In this document: positions 20,723-32,963 of the stretch, piece by piece | How positions within the stretch are numbered: position 1 is the first letter of the stretch | Layout: each line of letters starts with the position of its first letter | Source of the DNA: Ipomoea triloba | Taxonomy: Eukaryota; Streptophyta; Magnoliopsida; Solanales; Convolvulaceae | Assembly: GCF_003576645.1 (NCBI RefSeq) | Contig: NC_044920.1 | Coordinates: 8,960,970-9,024,969 of the forward strand | Reading direction: 5' to 3' | Length of the DNA stretch: 64,000 nucleotides | The notes under the pieces: model-generated | Databases searched by the model: none | The model's input: the letters and a program-made list of their open reading frames with translations, nothing else | What the model was told of the DNA's origin: nothing | Position numbers and translations under genes: made by a program

Positions 20723-23700
20723 TTACTTCTTGTTTGCTAGAATCTTCTTGTTGATTGCTTCTCGTGTCTTGATGGGGTCTTTTGTGTCTACCAAACTCAG
20801 ATAGTCATCTGTGACATGGAAGAATAGGTAGTTTCTGAAAGCCTCCCCAACAAACTCACCTTCAATTACTTCATTTTTCCACCAGTAGATACATTCTTCT
20901 GGAGACATGTTGCTGTGAAGGGACATTCCAACATACTTCACCAGATTGAAGATCTGATGGACGAGACTTTTCTCGGTGTGTTCTCTATTTCCGAACTTGA
21001 AGGCGATCAACTTTTGTTCATCTTTTCTTTCTTTCTCTGTTTGTTGTTCTTGCCTTTTCCTTTTTCTTTCTCTGTCTTCTTCTTTTCGCTTCTCTAATTC
21101 TTTTGTGCGCTGAACCCTTAGATCCTCCTTCCTCTTGGCTTCCTCCACTGCCTTGCTTATTGTCTTTGGGACTTTTGGAGGAGGTCCAGCTGGTTCACTT
21201 GCTGCCATTTTCTTCTTGCTGGTTGTTGATGTCCTTTCCTGAGTATTTTCCCCCTTGGTGGCATCATCTGTGCGGGAAAGGAGGGTGGACATGCCTTCGA
21301 AGAGTGCTTGAAGTTGAGCAGGTACTTGGTTCGACAGGTCATCGAGTAGTGCTTTGATTACGTCCTGTCGAAGCTCACTAGAGTTTTGATAGGCTCTAAG
21401 TTCTGCTCGTAACTCAGCTAATTCAGCTCTTGCACCTTCAGCCTCTGATCGAGCTACGGCAGCCTCATTTGCAGCCCGTTGTGCTGCATTCTCAGCCCAT
21501 ACTACTTGATCGAGAAGTTCTGCATGATGGCCTTGGGATTCACTTGTGCCAGCAGCAGGCATTGCAGCATTGCGGACAACAGCGAGTATCCTCTCAAGCT
21601 GAGCTATCTTCTGAGATTGATCAGCTATGAATTGACGCACTTCGCCAATGAAGGCTTCTTCGGCCTGTTGATCATAGTCAGAAGTAGAAGAAGAGAAGTG
21701 AGAAGTACCTTTTATCGGAGGGGACTTGGGTGCTTCCAGATTTCCACCCATGACTTGCAGTTGCGAGTCCACCTCTCGATTGAGTGTCTGAGGGGTCGCA
21801 GGGACACTGGGTTCAGAGCGCGAAGGTAGCTCCATGTCAGGCGCTTCCCGGTTTCCACCTGATAGTTGGATCACTTCTTGCTCTTCACCTCTCGAACCTG
21901 GAGCCTCAGCTTCAGCGACTGTTGAGATTGGATCAGCCAGGGAGGGATCTTCGGTATTGGACGCTTCCCGGTTTCCATCCAATAGAAGTTCCCCCTCAGC
22001 GTGATCTCTCGAACTAGTGCTGGGAACTTGGTCATCTACTGGTGAGGTTAGAGACGAAGTGTTAACGGGTGCTTCCCTGTTTCCACCTTCGATAGTTGCT
22101 TCGTCTTCCTCAGTACCTCTCGAATCAGCAGGACTTTGGACATGTTGCTCTCGTTGCTCATCAGATTGCACCTCAGCTTGCTCAGGTGAGTCAGGACTCA
22201 CTATGGTTTCAGGAGCAGCTGGTGCACTCCACCTTTCTCTTTCCGTATCGATGGGAAAACCTGGGAGTTGGAGCAACGGTATGTCACCCTCTCGAATTGT
22301 CTGTGCTTCATCGGTGTCATTCGAGGGTGTGGACTCAGGTGGTGGCAAAAGAAGAACAGTGTTAGGAGCCACCTCAAGTGCTTCAGAGGTCTCGGATTCA
22401 CCTCTCGAAGCTGCTACCTGTTCGTCCAGAGCAGAGAAATTTACTTGGGACAAGGGGATTGCGGCTGTTGGTATTGGGTTCTCAGAATCATCTCGAGCAA
22501 TCCCAGAGGTCTCTCCTGGACCTCTCGTATCCTCTACTTGATGTCCCAAGGATAATGCAGTGGCGAGCCTGATATCTTCTTGAAATTGAGCTTCTAATTC
22601 AGGATCCACTACAGGCTCGGGTTCAGCTTCTTGCGCATCAACAGCTATGCCCTTTCCCTTGTCAGATCGACCAAGATTTCTCTTGGTTACGTGCATCTCA
22701 TGGGCAAGATTCAGAAGTTCATTGGCTGGGATTGCAGTGAGGTTTAACCAATTTAAAGCAAAGTCCTCCTCAACCACCATATCTGCTGCTCTCGAAACCA
22801 GTTGATCAATCGGACCTGTTCTCCAGTTGATCCATCGAAGCACTCTGGAGAAGTCATCCAAGCTAGACATATTTTCAGTACTTTGATCCAACTGAGAAGT
22901 GATTTCAGCATTCAGCTCATCAGAGTTAGCAGACAGGATTTCTGTTGCCGATGCAGCTTCCACTGTTATCTCTCGAACCACCTCTCGTGGTTCCTCAACT
23001 TCTGTCTGTACTGGATCACTGATCCCAGTACCTTCAATCTCTCGAACTTCCTCTCGAGGTATAGCCAAGGATTCATCAGCAAAGCCAGCACCATCATCAT
23101 TCAGAGCAACAAACATTTCATCTAAGATGGAACGGATAGGGGGCACTCTCTCAACCTCAGCGGCCAGTGTAGCATGAGGTTCCCCCTGGGCCTGTGCCCT
23201 GTCTTCGAATGGTACTTGGATAGCTGAGGGTGTTACCTCTCGAATTTGAGTGATAGTTTTGGCCTTTTTAGCCCTCTTTGGCAAGGCAACCCTCTTGACC
23301 AGGGTATCCAGAGGCTCATCATCAGATTCCTTCTCCTTGGCTGGGGCTTTCCTTTTGCCCCTTCCCTTAGGCTTTGAGGGAGAAGGTGCACCCTTAACAC
23401 CTTTAGCCTTTGGAGCTTGAGATTTCGTCCTACCCATATAGGTATTCCGATGAATCTCTCGTCCTTCCCTCAGTTCTAAGCCCTTCAAACTTAGAAGATA
23501 TTGAACAACAAAACCGAAACCAACCTTTTTACTGATCGTCAGGTTGGTGTTGGAGACTGAGCTTTGCACCTGCTGTTGAAGAAAATTGAAGATGATATGT
23601 GCCCAATCCATTTTGTTGTTGTTCCAGATGGCGTGGAGGATTTTGAGGATGTCCAGATTGATTTCGTCAGTTCCAGACACCTTGCCGAGCACGAATTTCA

Positions 23701-24202
23701 TGATTAGGTCGGCAGCAAGAACAAACCTCTCCTTTAGGTGGAACTTGCGGAGGGCAGAGGATGCTCTTGTCGGAGCAGACTCCAGTCGGATTTTATCCCA
23801 AAAAGCTTGCTTGTCCAAGTCGTAATCCGAGAGGTGCTGGACTGCTTCCTCCGACGTCGCGAAGTCGAATACCGCTCTAAGGTCACCAACAGAGGTCGTG
23901 ATATGGAACTAATTGAACCGACTCTCTATTTTGCCCTTCGTGACCTTGGCATTCGCGAACCATTCAGTGAAGTCGAGTTCATGAATGGTTTGGTAGTCGT
24001 GCGTCATGTATTTCATTAGTCCTGCCTTCTCAAACTTTTTCAGGACTTTCTCCGCCATCTTTGGATTTGACGAGTGGGTGATGAAGCCGTTTTTGTCAAG
24101 GATACTCCCCGCCTTGACTTGTTTGATCTGAGTGCGAATGTGTCGCAACTCCCTCTGATATGCGTCGGAAGATGAGGTTGATGTGGAGGATTCGGACGCC
24201 AT
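20723..24202 (-). pseudogene. SIRE-A large post-pol ORF (one nonsense codon)
   Basis: Same protein as 50483-54127 in SIRE-B. Codons 1-97 read from ATG 24202 (MASESSTSTSSSDAYQREL) to a TAG at 23906-23908, where SIRE-B has Asp. The same frame then stays open for over 1000 codons to 20723. Parts in order: an N-terminal region of about 300 residues (KYMTHD, FTEWFANAKVTKGKIESRF, SVGDLRA, NNNKMDWAHIIFNFLQQQV); a basic stretch with PKGRGKRKAPAKEK and LPKRAKKAK that resembles nuclear localisation signals; a long Glu/Ser/Pro-rich part with four GGN/DGN-(R/L)EA words; an Ala/Glu coiled coil; a Lys/Arg/Glu-rich helix; and a short C-terminal domain ending in KKILANKK. No signal peptide or clear membrane span, so the label env-like is not supported. 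Function unknown. Confidence 0.8.
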
Positions 24203-24307
24203 AGTTGACAGATTTGAGGTTTTGGAGGGAATGTGTACAGTGTTTAGGATTTGGGGGTTTTGGGTATTCGGTTTGAGCTTGAATCCGGGTAAGGAAGAAG
24301 AATTTGG

Positions 24308-24315
24308 CTTTTATA
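24308..24315 (-). promoter_or_regulatory. TATA-like box upstream of the SIRE-A large ORF
   Basis: TATAAAAG on the minus strand, about 106 bp upstream of the ATG at 24202. The same box at nearly the same distance (about 105 bp) precedes the SIRE-B ORF. Confidence 0.5.
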
Positions 24316-24570
24316 TCATGTGGATTCGGGTTGGATATATGGGTAGGGTTGAGAGCTTGACCCGAAAAGGGATCCCGGTTAATTTAAAAGAATTTAAAGG
24401 TCAGAAATACCCTTTATAACGGTTATGTATGTAAGATATGGTAAGGGTATTTTGGTAAGATATAATACGGTTTTGGATAGTGGGGTATAAAGAGATGATA
24501 TTTATATAAGCATGCTCCCACTTATCAAGATAATGCCTTTAAGAGCGGAAAACCGTCAGTAACCGAAGAC

Positions 24571-24576
24571 CACGTG
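24571..24576. promoter_or_regulatory. G-box (CACGTG) upstream of the SIRE-A large ORF
   Basis: CACGTG in CCACGTGGC, about 260 bp upstream of the TATA-like box. In SIRE-B the equivalent segment is amplified to six copies. CACGTG is the core bound by plant bZIP and bHLH factors; use here is inferred. Confidence 0.45.
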
Positions 24577-24670
24577 GCTAACATTAATGCCCAAAGTTAG
24601 CCATTCCACATATATCCGTTGAGCTCATTAGTTTTACCTCTCGAAGGTAAACTCTCGATTTTGCTAGTTT

Positions 24671-24870
24671 AAGGATCTTCCCCCTGAGTGATTGATCCCT
24701 AAACCTCCTTATTCCTCCATCTAAGCATTCCTGTGGTTAAGGATGTTCCCCCTGAGTGATTGATCCCTAAACCTCCTTATTCCTCCATCTAAGCATTCCT
24801 GTGGTTAAGGATCTTCCCCCTGAGTGATCGATCCCTAACCCTCCTTATTCCTCCATTTAGAGATACGTAG
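24671..24870. repeat. 68-bp tandem repeat in the SIRE-A pol-to-large-ORF spacer
   Basis: Two full copies and a partial third of a 68-bp unit starting AAGGATCTTCCCCCTGAGTG (24671, 24739, 24807). SIRE-B has a single copy at about 54815. Confidence 0.9.
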
Positions 24871-25189
24871 ATGGTCAGTTTGATATCTTTCGAAGTGATC
24901 TCTCGAACTACCCTTCTTCGAGACATAACACAAAAAGGCAAACTGAACATGTACCTCTCGAACTACCTTTCGAACACAGATTGCGATACGGTGACAAGAT
25001 TGATTCATCAAAAGATATCACTTGGAACATTTCCTTAAGTTCATTTAGTGATTTTCGAAAACATTACATATGAATCAATATCCTATTAGATTCCATAGAA
25101 ACTTTTGTTTGGCCTTGGATAGCCTAATAGGAATCTATCGTTAGAACAGGAACTAGCCATCTAAAGTCCTATTTCTCCTAATAACAGAA

Positions 25190-25645
25190 CTACAGGTGGC
25201 TACTCCCCTTCTTGTTCTTCTCTCCGCTGCTGCCTTCCTCACAGGCTTCATCTCCCTTTCCCTTGGTTCTCCATTTGGTTGAGGGAGGTCCTTTTCTAGA
25301 ATGTGCAGCGGTAGGAGTCCCACTTGTGCAAGACTCTTCTCCTGACTCCAGTATCCCATCGTTGTGGATCTCCTCGCATTTGGGGATCCATTCACCTTGG
25401 ATGGGAATAGGANNNNNNNNNNNTCCCGATTCCAGTATCCCATCGTTGTGGATCTCCTCGTATTTGGGGATCCATTCACCTTGGATGGGAATAGGATACT
25501 TGCTTGGATTATCAGGAAGCTCCGTAATCTGTTCACCCTTCGTTGATTCTGGATAGTTTTCTCCTTGAAAATCTTTGGACTTGACTGCCGGTTTCTTTCC
25601 TCTATAAAAGAATGGAACATCATCTTTTCCTTTCTTTTTCTCCAT
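25190..25645 (-). CDS. SIRE-A small post-pol ORF
   Basis: Begins MEKKKGKDDVPFFYRGKKPA at ATG 25645 and contains GENYPESTKGEQITELPDNP, QGEWIPKYEEIHNDGILESG and a Lys/Glu-rich tail. A charged, hydrophilic protein of about 120 residues once the false 73-bp duplication around the N-run 25413-25423 is removed. SIRE-B has the same start and first 90 or so residues (55654 downwards), then diverges because of an indel. No known domain recognised. It sits between RNase H and the large ORF and has its own TATAAATA box 39 bp upstream. Confidence 0.55.
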   Translation of the reverse strand: MEKKKGKDDVPFFYRGKKPAVKSKDFQGENYPESTKGEQITELPDNPSKYPIPIQGEWIPKYEEIHNDGILESGXXXXPIPIQGEWIPKCEEIHNDGILESGEESCTSGTPTAAHSRKGPPSTKWRTKGKGDEACEEGSSGEKNKKGSSHL

Positions 25646-25683
25646 GGGAAGTTGATGGTATGAACTTCTGAAAGAAACCCTCT

Positions 25684-25691
25684 TATTTATA
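25684..25691 (-). promoter_or_regulatory. TATA box before the SIRE-A small ORF
   Basis: TATAAATA on the minus strand in the context GGGCTATAAATAAGAGGG, 39 bp upstream of ATG 25645. Conserved in SIRE-B (55694-55701). A start site about 30 bp downstream would leave only a very short leader. Confidence 0.55.
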
Positions 25692-25758
25692 GCCCAAAAA
25701 AGGTTACCACTGTTGAGTCACGGGATGCCATATGAATGACCATTCAATGCTGTGTAAC

Positions 25759-25889
25759 TCCAAAGCTGCCATAAAGTTGATGAAACCGCCCCTCTCATGC
25801 GAAACAGTTCATGGCACTAAATANTCCAAAGCTGCCATAAAGTTGATGAAACCGCCCCTCACATGCGAAACAGTTCATGGCACTAAATA
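25759..25889. other. 65-bp duplication around N 25824
   Basis: TCCAAAGCTGCCATAAAGTT... at 25759-25823 is repeated at 25825-25889 with one substitution. SIRE-B has one copy (about 55768-55832). Probably an assembly join. Confidence 0.8.
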
Positions 25890-25911
25890 CAAGAAGATAA
25901 GATTTGATCAT

Positions 25912-27645
25912 TCATCCCAATTCTATCATTCCCAATTCTAACCTTAGTTGAGAGAATCTATATTCACATAACGCTTTTGTGAAAATATCTGCTAGTTGCT
26001 CCTCCGTTGCAACGTATTCCAAAGTTATATCCTTTTTCTCAACATGGTCTCGGATGAAGTGATACTTAATATCAATATGCTTTGTTCTAGAATGTAACAC
26101 TGGATTGTGGGTGATGGCAATAGCACTTGTATTGTCACACATGATCTTAACCTCTTTACATTCAACACCATAATCCAGTAGTTGTTGCTTCATCCATAAA
26201 ACCTGAGCACAGCAACTTCCAGCTGCTACATATTCTGCCTCAGCGGTGCTTGTAGCTATCGAATGCTGTTTCTTGCTAAACCATGAGACAAGTCTTCCAC
26301 CTAGAAACTGACATGTCCCTGATGTGCTCTTTCGATCTATTTTACAACCGGCAAAGTCCACATCTGAATAACCCATAAGTTCGAAAGATCCACCTCTCGA
26401 ATACCAAAGTCCAACACTTTGCGTACCTTTGAGATATCTAAGGATCTTTTTAGATGCATTTAAGTGACTTTCCTTAGGACTTGCCTGAAATCTAGCACAT
26501 ACACCTACTGCAAAGGATATATCTGGTCTACTAGCAGTTAAATAAAGAAGAGATCCGATGATACCTCGATATGTAGTTTGATCGACCTCTCGACCTTCAC
26601 TGTCGACATCGATACGTAGAGAGGTTCCCATGGGTACTTTGACTGAGGATTTCCCTTCTATGTTGTATTTTCTGAGTAGATCCTTGGTGTATTTCTCCTG
26701 ATTGATGAAGATACCTTCCTTAAGCTGTCTCACTTGTAATCCAAGGAAGTAGTTGAGTTCTCCCATCATGCTCATCTCGAACTTCCCTTTCATCAACCTG
26801 GAGAACTTCTCGCACAAGTCTGGATTGGTGTTTCCAAAAATGATATCGTCCACATAGATTTGCACCAATAGGATGTGATCCTCATCCTTAATTCTAAACA
26901 ATGTTTTGTCCACTAGGCCTTTGGTGAACCCACACTGAAGTAGAAAAGAGGATAAGGTGTCATACCAAGCTCTCGGAGCTTGTTTTAAGCCGTAAAGTGC
27001 CTTCTTCAACTTGTATACTTTGTCAGCTCCCACGTCCTTCAAGAAACCCGGAGGTTGTTCAACGTACACCTCTTCTTCGAGAAGTCCGTTCAGAAAAGCG
27101 CTCTTGACATCCATTTGATATACTTTAAAGTCTTTGAAGGCGGCATATGCGGGAAAGATGCGTATGGCTTCGAGACGTGCCACTGGAGCGAAGGTTTCAT
27201 CAAAATCTATTCCTTCCTCCTGACAATAGCCTTTGGCAACAAGTCTGGCCTTGTTCCTAACAATAACTCCATCCTCATTCATCTTGTTTCTGAAAACCCA
27301 CTTTGTACCAATGACATTCTGAAGATGAGGTCTCGGAACTAGTTCCCAAACATCGTTCCGTACAAACTGATGAAGTTCCTCTTGCATGGCTTGTACCCAA
27401 TCTGGATCACATAGAGCCTCATCGATCACCATAGGCTCAATTTGAGATAGAAAGCAAGCAAACATGCTTTCTCTGTATGCTGATCTGGTCCGAACTCTGT
27501 CACGTACATCTCCAATCACTTGATCAGCAGGGTGACTTCTCAGCCATCTTAGGTCGGGTTGTGGCTCCTCAGTTGACACTTCCGTTGAAGGTTGAGATGT
27601 GGGTTGAGCATCTATGATTTGGATCGGATCAACTGAGTCAGGAGC
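25912..27645 (-). CDS. SIRE-A reverse transcriptase and RNase H part of pol
   Basis: Copia [50 protein letters not shown] (catalytic Asp), [16 protein letters not shown] and [10 protein letters not shown] (YVDD catalytic pair). RNase [33 protein letters not shown] and [11 protein letters not shown] supply the usual acidic residues. It ends [21 protein letters not shown]. The frame is continuous with the integrase part except for a TAA at 27646-27648; the first ATG downstream is at 27579, so a separate product would keep RT intact. RT copies the element's RNA to DNA in cytoplasmic particles and RNase H removes the RNA strand. Confidence 0.93.
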   Translation of the reverse strand, partial: APDSVDPIQIIDAQPTSQPSTEVSTEEPQPDLRWLRSHPADQVIGDVRDRVRTRSAYRESMFACFLSQIEPMVIDEALCDPDWVQAMQEELHQFVRNDVWELVPRPHLQNVIGTKWVFRNKMNEDGVIVRNKARLVAKGYCQEEGIDFDETFAPVARLEAIRIFPAYAAFKDFKVYQMDVKSAFLNGLLEEEVYVEQPPGFLKDVGADKVYKLKKALYGLKQAPRAWYDTLSSFLLQCGFTKGLVDKTLFRIKDEDHILLVQIYVDDIIFGNTNPDLCEKFSRLMKGKFEMSMMGELNYFLGLQVRQLKEGIFINQEKYTKDLLRKYNIEGKSSVKVPMGTSLRIDVDSEGREVDQTTYRGIIGSLLYLTASRPDISFAVGVCARFQASPKESHLNASKKILRYLKGTQSVGLWYSRGGSFELMGYSDVDFAGCKIDRKSTSGTCQFLGGRLVSWFSKKQHSIATSTAEAEYVAAGSCCAQVLWMKQQLLDYGVECKEVKIMCDNTSAIAITHNPVLHSRTKHIDIKYHFIRDHVEKKDITLEYVATEEQLADIFTKALCEYRFSQLRLELGMIELG

Positions 27646-28928
27646 TTACTTCTTGGTAGGCTCTTCATCATCTAATTCTGACGGGAGTTCCGCTACGTCT
27701 CGAACTATCGGTTTCTTCCCATCGAGAGGTGAGTCTAATCTCTCGATTGACTCCGACTGAGCTTCCTCAGCTGCTTCCATTGACTTTGATGGTTGATCTG
27801 TTGATGCTCTATCATCAAAAGAGACATGTATGGATTCTTCAACCACCAACCTTTGCTTGTTGAAGACTCTGAAAGCTTTACTGGTTGATGAGTATCCCAG
27901 AAATACTCCATCATCTGCCTTTTCATCAAAAGTTCTTAGCTGAGTCTTCCCATTGTTGTGGACATAGCATTTGCACCCGAATGTGTGGAAGTAGCTTACA
28001 TTCGGTTTCCTTCCATTCCACAACTCATATGGAGTCTTTCCAACTCCTTTCACGATCAAGGACCGATTTTGGGTATAGCACGCTGTGTTGATTGCTTCTG
28101 CCCAAAATCCTTGAGATATGTTAGCTTGCGAGAGCATGGTCCTTGCGGCTTCCTTGAGAGTTCTGTTCCTTCTTTCAGCAACTCCGTTCTGTTGAGGCGT
28201 TCGAGCAGCTGACAACTGATGATGAATACCGTTTTCGTTGCAGTAGCTCTCGATAACTTGATTAACGAACTCTCCACCTTGATCTGACCGAATCTTTAGT
28301 ATCGAGACATCCTTTTCAATTTGAACCTGCTTCAGAAGCTTTGGTAAGGCAACTTTTGTCTCGCTTTTCTTGGTTAAGAACACGGTCCAGGTGAATCTTG
28401 TGTAGTCATCTACTACCACAAGAGTGTACTTTCTTCCTCTCATGCTGGGTGGGTCTACTGGGCCAAATAAGTCCATATGGAGAAGACTTAGTGGTCTAGT
28501 AGATGATGTCTCGGCTTTGGTTTTGAAAGAGGATTTGGTCTGTTTACAACGTTGACATGCCTCACAAATCTTGTCTTTTCGAAACATAACTTTGGGCAGT
28601 CCTTCCACAAGGTTCCTCTTACTAAGCTTGTTGATAGTTTTGAAGTTCAGATGGCTAAGCTTACAGTGCCAATTCCAGCATAAGTCTTCCTTGCTCCTTG
28701 CCAGCATACATAGGGATGGTTTGGTAGAACTCCAATCCACTATGTACATGTTTCCTTTCCTTGCTGCTTCCAGGACGACTTCGAGAGATTCCTCTTGTAT
28801 GATTTGGCACTTGCTTTTGGTGAAGATCACTCTGTAGCTCTTGTCACAGAACTGGCTTGTGCTAAGGAGGTTGAATTTGAGTCCCTCAACGTAGGATACC
28901 CCCTTGATCACCAATTCATTCTTATGAA
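27646..28928 (-). CDS. SIRE-A integrase part of pol (5' end lost in an N gap)
   Basis: GAG-pre-integrase zinc region (HCKLSHLNFKTINKL followed by CEACQRCKQTK, an HHCC finger), then the integrase core with HMDLFGPV (first Asp), IRSDQGGEF (second Asp) and [11 protein letters not shown] (Glu), the DDE triad. The C-terminal part contains TFGCKCYVHNN and FDEKADDGVFLGYSSTSKAF, as in copia integrases. It ends at TAA 27646-27648 where SIRE-B reads Lys, so this copy is nonsense-mutated at the integrase/RT linker. The protease lies in the gap 28929-29114. Confidence 0.9.
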
Positions 28929-29114
28929 NNNNNNNNNNNNNNNNNNNNNNNNNNNNNNNNNNNNNNNNNNNNNNNNNNNNNNNNNNNNNNNNNNNNNNNN
29001 NNNNNNNNNNNNNNNNNNNNNNNNNNNNNNNNNNNNNNNNNNNNNNNNNNNNNNNNNNNNNNNNNNNNNNNNNNNNNNNNNNNNNNNNNNNNNNNNNNNN
29101 NNNNNNNNNNNNNN
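28929..29114. other. 186-base N gap over the SIRE-A protease
   Basis: All bases unknown. By alignment with SIRE-B (about 58870-59460) it should contain the end of gag and the DSG protease; SIRE-B needs more sequence than 186 bases, so the gap size is not reliable. Confidence 0.95.
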
Positions 29115-31942
29115 TGATTCGATGACCAATCCTCACTAGATGGATAGAGTCTGCCTTTCTCCATCCGTGAGTTCCTAACTCTGTGGATCTCAGACCTTCC
29201 ATATTTGCCTTGAGGCGCATTATATGGAATGTAGCTCCTTTTGTACTTGGAATGGCCTTGCGAGAGATAGCAAGGTGATCTCTCGATATTGTTTACCCGG
29301 CCATTCTTCGTAGCTTTCCTATACTTTCCATTGCTGGTGTATAGGGACGGTTTATGAATAGTTACTCTGGTCTTTTCTGTTGGTCTTTTATGACCATTGT
29401 TTGGTTTGGGTTGAGATCCTCCATTATTTGAAGTTCCCAAACCATTGGTCTGTTTATCTCTCGAGAGACTGTCTTGACGGAACCCTAGACCGGTTCTATC
29501 ACTAGTAGGTCTGTGATCATTTACCATTTTCTCCATAGCTTTGGAGGAATTAGTGTATGATGCTATGACCTTCCTAAAATTAAGCTCTCTGGTCTCTCGA
29601 GCTTTGCACTCTTCAGCCAGTAGGATTACTTTGGCTTCTAACTCACTTACTTTGAGAGTTAGCTCCGAATTCTCTTTCGAGACATTCTTAAGCATATCTC
29701 TTTCAGCAGTTAGCTTGCTGTTTTCTTCCCGGATTTTGGCATGAGTGCTGTTAGCGATACCGAGATCCCTTTTAAGTGTTTCAAGCATCTCAAAGGGATC
29801 TTCATCGCTTCCGAACGAAGAACAACGAGAGGTAGAGGTAGAGCAGCGAGATGTGGAAGTAGAGGTTACCTCATTGTCAATGGCCATTAGACATTGATCC
29901 TCTTCTTCCTCGGTGTATAAGCAGATGAGTCCCCTCTCATCTTCTGAGCTGCTGCTGCCTTCACTGGAGCCTGATGTCTCGGACTCCTCGATTGCTCTCT
30001 CGAGTTCCTCAACANAGATGAGTCCCCTCTCATCTTCTGAGCTGCTGCTGCCTTCACTGGAGCTCGATGTCTCGGACTCCTCGATTGCTCTCTCGAGTTC
30101 CTCAACAACAAGCGCCTTTCTGCGCAGATGTTTCCTTGAATCTCCCTTGAAGCCACTTTGTGCTGGCTTTTCTTTGGATTCCTCCTTTCTCCTGGAGTCC
30201 CTGCCTTCTTGGCCTTGATACTTACTTACCATAGGGTAAGGGCACTCGGCTTTGAAGTGTCCTGGTCTCCTGCAGTTGTAGCAGAGACCCTGATTTTCCT
30301 CCTCTATCCTTCTGGATGATTGTTTCTCATTGTTCCTTCTTGAGGAGGAAGGTGAACTTGTGTTGCTCTCCGTTGACTTCCTCATGAATTTCCTGAATTT
30401 CCTGAATTTCCTCATGAAGAGAGCAAACTGTTCGTGATGAGTCCCCTCTCATCTTCTGAGCTGCTGCGGAGCTGAGTCGAGACTGGAGCTCCGATGTCTC
30501 GGATCCTCGATTGCTTCTCCGAGTTCCTCAGCAACAAGCGCCTTTCTGCGCAGATGTTTCCTTGAATCTCCTTGAAGCCACTTTGTGCTGGCTTCTCTTT
30601 GGATTCCTCCTTTCTCCTGGATCCCTGCCTTCTTGGCCTTGATACTTACTTACCATAGGGTAAGGACATCGGCTTNAGAACAACGAGAGGTAGAGGTAGA
30701 GCAGCGAGATGTGGAAGTAGAGGTTACCTCATTGTCAATGGCCATTAGACATTGATCCTCTTCTTCCTCGGTGTATAAGCAGATGAGTCCCCTCTCATCT
30801 TCTGAGCTGCTGCTGCCTTCACTGGAGCCTGATGTCTCGGACTCCTCGATTGCTCTCTCGAGTTCCTCAACAACAAGCGCCTTTCTGCGCAGATGTTTCC
30901 TTGAATCTCCCTTGAAGCCACTTTGTGCTGGCTTTTCTTTGGATTCCTCCTTTCTCCTGGAGTCCCTGCCTTCTTGGCCTTGATACTTACTTACCATAGG
31001 GTAAGGGCACTCGGCTTTGAAGTGTCCTGGTCTCCTGCAGTTGTAGCAGAGACCCTGATTTTCCTCCTCTATCCTTCTGGATGATTGTTTCTCATTGTTC
31101 CTTCTTGAGGAGGAAGGTGAACTTGTGTTGCTCTCCGTTGACTTCCTCATGAATTTCCTGAATTTCCTCATGAAGAGAGCAAACTGTTCGTCAGATAACA
31201 TATTAGTGGGATTAGGATCTGACCTTGAAGAGGTGGATGGTTGATCAGCAACCGGTGCCACATTCCGTCTGTCCACCACGTCCTCATCTCTCGGAAGCAT
31301 CTCAAATTCGAAGGCTTTGAGATCTCTGAAAAGTTGGTCGGTTGTGGTGTTCTTCAAATCCCTGTGATCACGCATTGTGATCACCTTCATTTCCCACTCC
31401 TTGGTAAGGCCTCGTAAGACCTTCAGGTTTAGCTCCTTTTGTGGAATCTCCTTCTCGAGATCACTGATCTCGATTGATAGCTTCATGAACCGAGATTCCA
31501 TGCTGTCGATGCTCTCCCCTGGCTTCATCTTGAAGTCCTCGAACTTCTTCATGGCCACGGTGAGCTTGTTCTCCTTTTCCTGTTCGTCACCTTCACCAAT
31601 TAACATCAAAGTATCCCATACCTCTTTTGCCGTTTTGCACTTTCTCACTTTTGGGAAGATGGTTTCGTCTATAGCTCTGAAGAGAATGTCCTTGGCAATA
31701 TTGTCCAGGTTGTTTCTCTTCCTATCATCACTTGTCCATTCTTCCCTAGGTTTTGGGATGTACTTTTGTGTGTCTTGGGTTTGAGCTGCAGCAGTATTGA
31801 CCATTAAGATTTTGACTGGTCCAGAAGTTATAACCTCGGCCATCTCATCATGGAGGGCTGATAGATACGCAAGCATGCGTGTTTTCCAGTCATCGAACCT
31901 GCTAAGATCAAAAAGAAGATGTCTCGACAACATGCTATCCAT
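29115..31942 (-). CDS. SIRE-A gag
   Basis: Starts at ATG 31942 (MDSMLSRHLLFDLSRFDDWK), a UBN2/copia-type gag with AKEVWDTLMLIGEGDEQEKE and ESIDSMESRFMKLSIEIS, then a zinc knuckle CYNCRRPGHFKAEC (CX2CX4HX4C) for packaging genomic RNA. A Ser/Glu-rich acidic patch, a coiled coil (REENSKLTAERDMLKNVSKE) and a basic Asn-rich tail follow. It has no stop in the well-assembled parts. The middle is corrupted: N at 30015 and 30676 and an indel-ridden segment 30421-30675 create three or four copies of the zinc-knuckle/acidic region, so the length given is too long. Removing the surplus (about 29919-30675) should restore a gag like that of SIRE-B. Confidence 0.85.
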
Positions 31943-32040
31943 TTTAAAAAATATCTCGTGCTTTGAAAGATTTTTAAAGGATTTTTCAAAGAAGGATCTC
32001 TAGGCAATATAAACAAAGGTTTATATCGATCAGAGAACTC

Positions 32041-32052
32041 GCTCTGATACCA
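32041..32052 (-). other. Primer-binding site of SIRE-A
   Basis: The minus strand reads TGGTATCAGAGC, complementary to the 3' end of plant initiator methionine tRNA, two bases inside the 5' LTR (LTR end at 32055). Same in SIRE-B (61531-61542). Confidence 0.93.
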
Positions 32053-32963
32053 ATTGTTGGTCCCAAGGGGATGGGGTACAAGTCTAGAGGGGGGGTGAAT
32101 AGACTTGTATAAGATTTTGCAAATCTTTTTCGACTTCTCGTGTGTATTGGACTTAGGAGGTTTAGGTCCGATATCTCACATGATGAAGACAAAGTTTTAT
32201 GCGCAGCGAAAAAGTTATCCCCTTTTAGTTAGCACGAGTTTGAGTTAGTTCGAGAGGTGCGGTTATATGCAGTGCAGTTCAAGAGTTAGGTAGCGAGAGA
32301 TAAAAGACAGAAAAATAAATGCGAGAGAGATTTTTAAGTGGTTCGGCCAACCCGCCTACGTCCACTCTTCTTCCAGAAACTCCCTGGAAGGATTGCACTA
32401 AAACTTCCCTTTTTAGTACAATATCGAGCGCTTGAGCTTTGATCACGAAGCCCGCCTCAAGCCTCAGGTTTTTCGCCCCGCTTCTTGTTACTCCACCTAT
32501 CGAGCACTTGAGCTTTGATCACCAAGCCCGCCTCAAGCCTCAGGATCTTCACAAGACAGCTCCCAGGTTACTCCGCCTCTCCTCAGGTTTTTCTCCCCGC
32601 TTCCAGTTACTCACCTCTCGAGCACTTGAGCTTTGATCACCAAGCCCGCCTCAAGCCTCAGGATCTTCACTAGACAGCTGCCAGGTTACTCCGCCTCTTC
32701 TTGCTTAATCCAAAGCAAGGACCTTTGGTTGTCACAGTTGAGTGTAACAAGCTCCAATCTGACCAGAAGCTATCGTTGTATCAACGTCGATGTAGGGCAG
32801 CTTCGGTCACCTTCTAGATGTATAGCAGTTTAAGCTTTGTAACTCTCTCAAACACTAAGATGTGTTTTTCTCGCTGTTTTGAATATCAGGATGATATTCC
32901 AAGTTGAGCACTTGCACTTTTGAATGTTCTAAGCAGACACCTCTTAAGATTTTCGAATGAACC

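Noticed and set aside
19669..22572. Many plus-strand ORFs of 60-174 codons
   Set aside because: Shadows of the minus-strand large ORF, and many appear twice because of the N 20635 duplication.
20723..24202. Calling the large SIRE ORF an envelope gene
   Set aside because: No signal peptide, transmembrane anchor or fusion-peptide-like segment is visible; position after pol alone is not enough.
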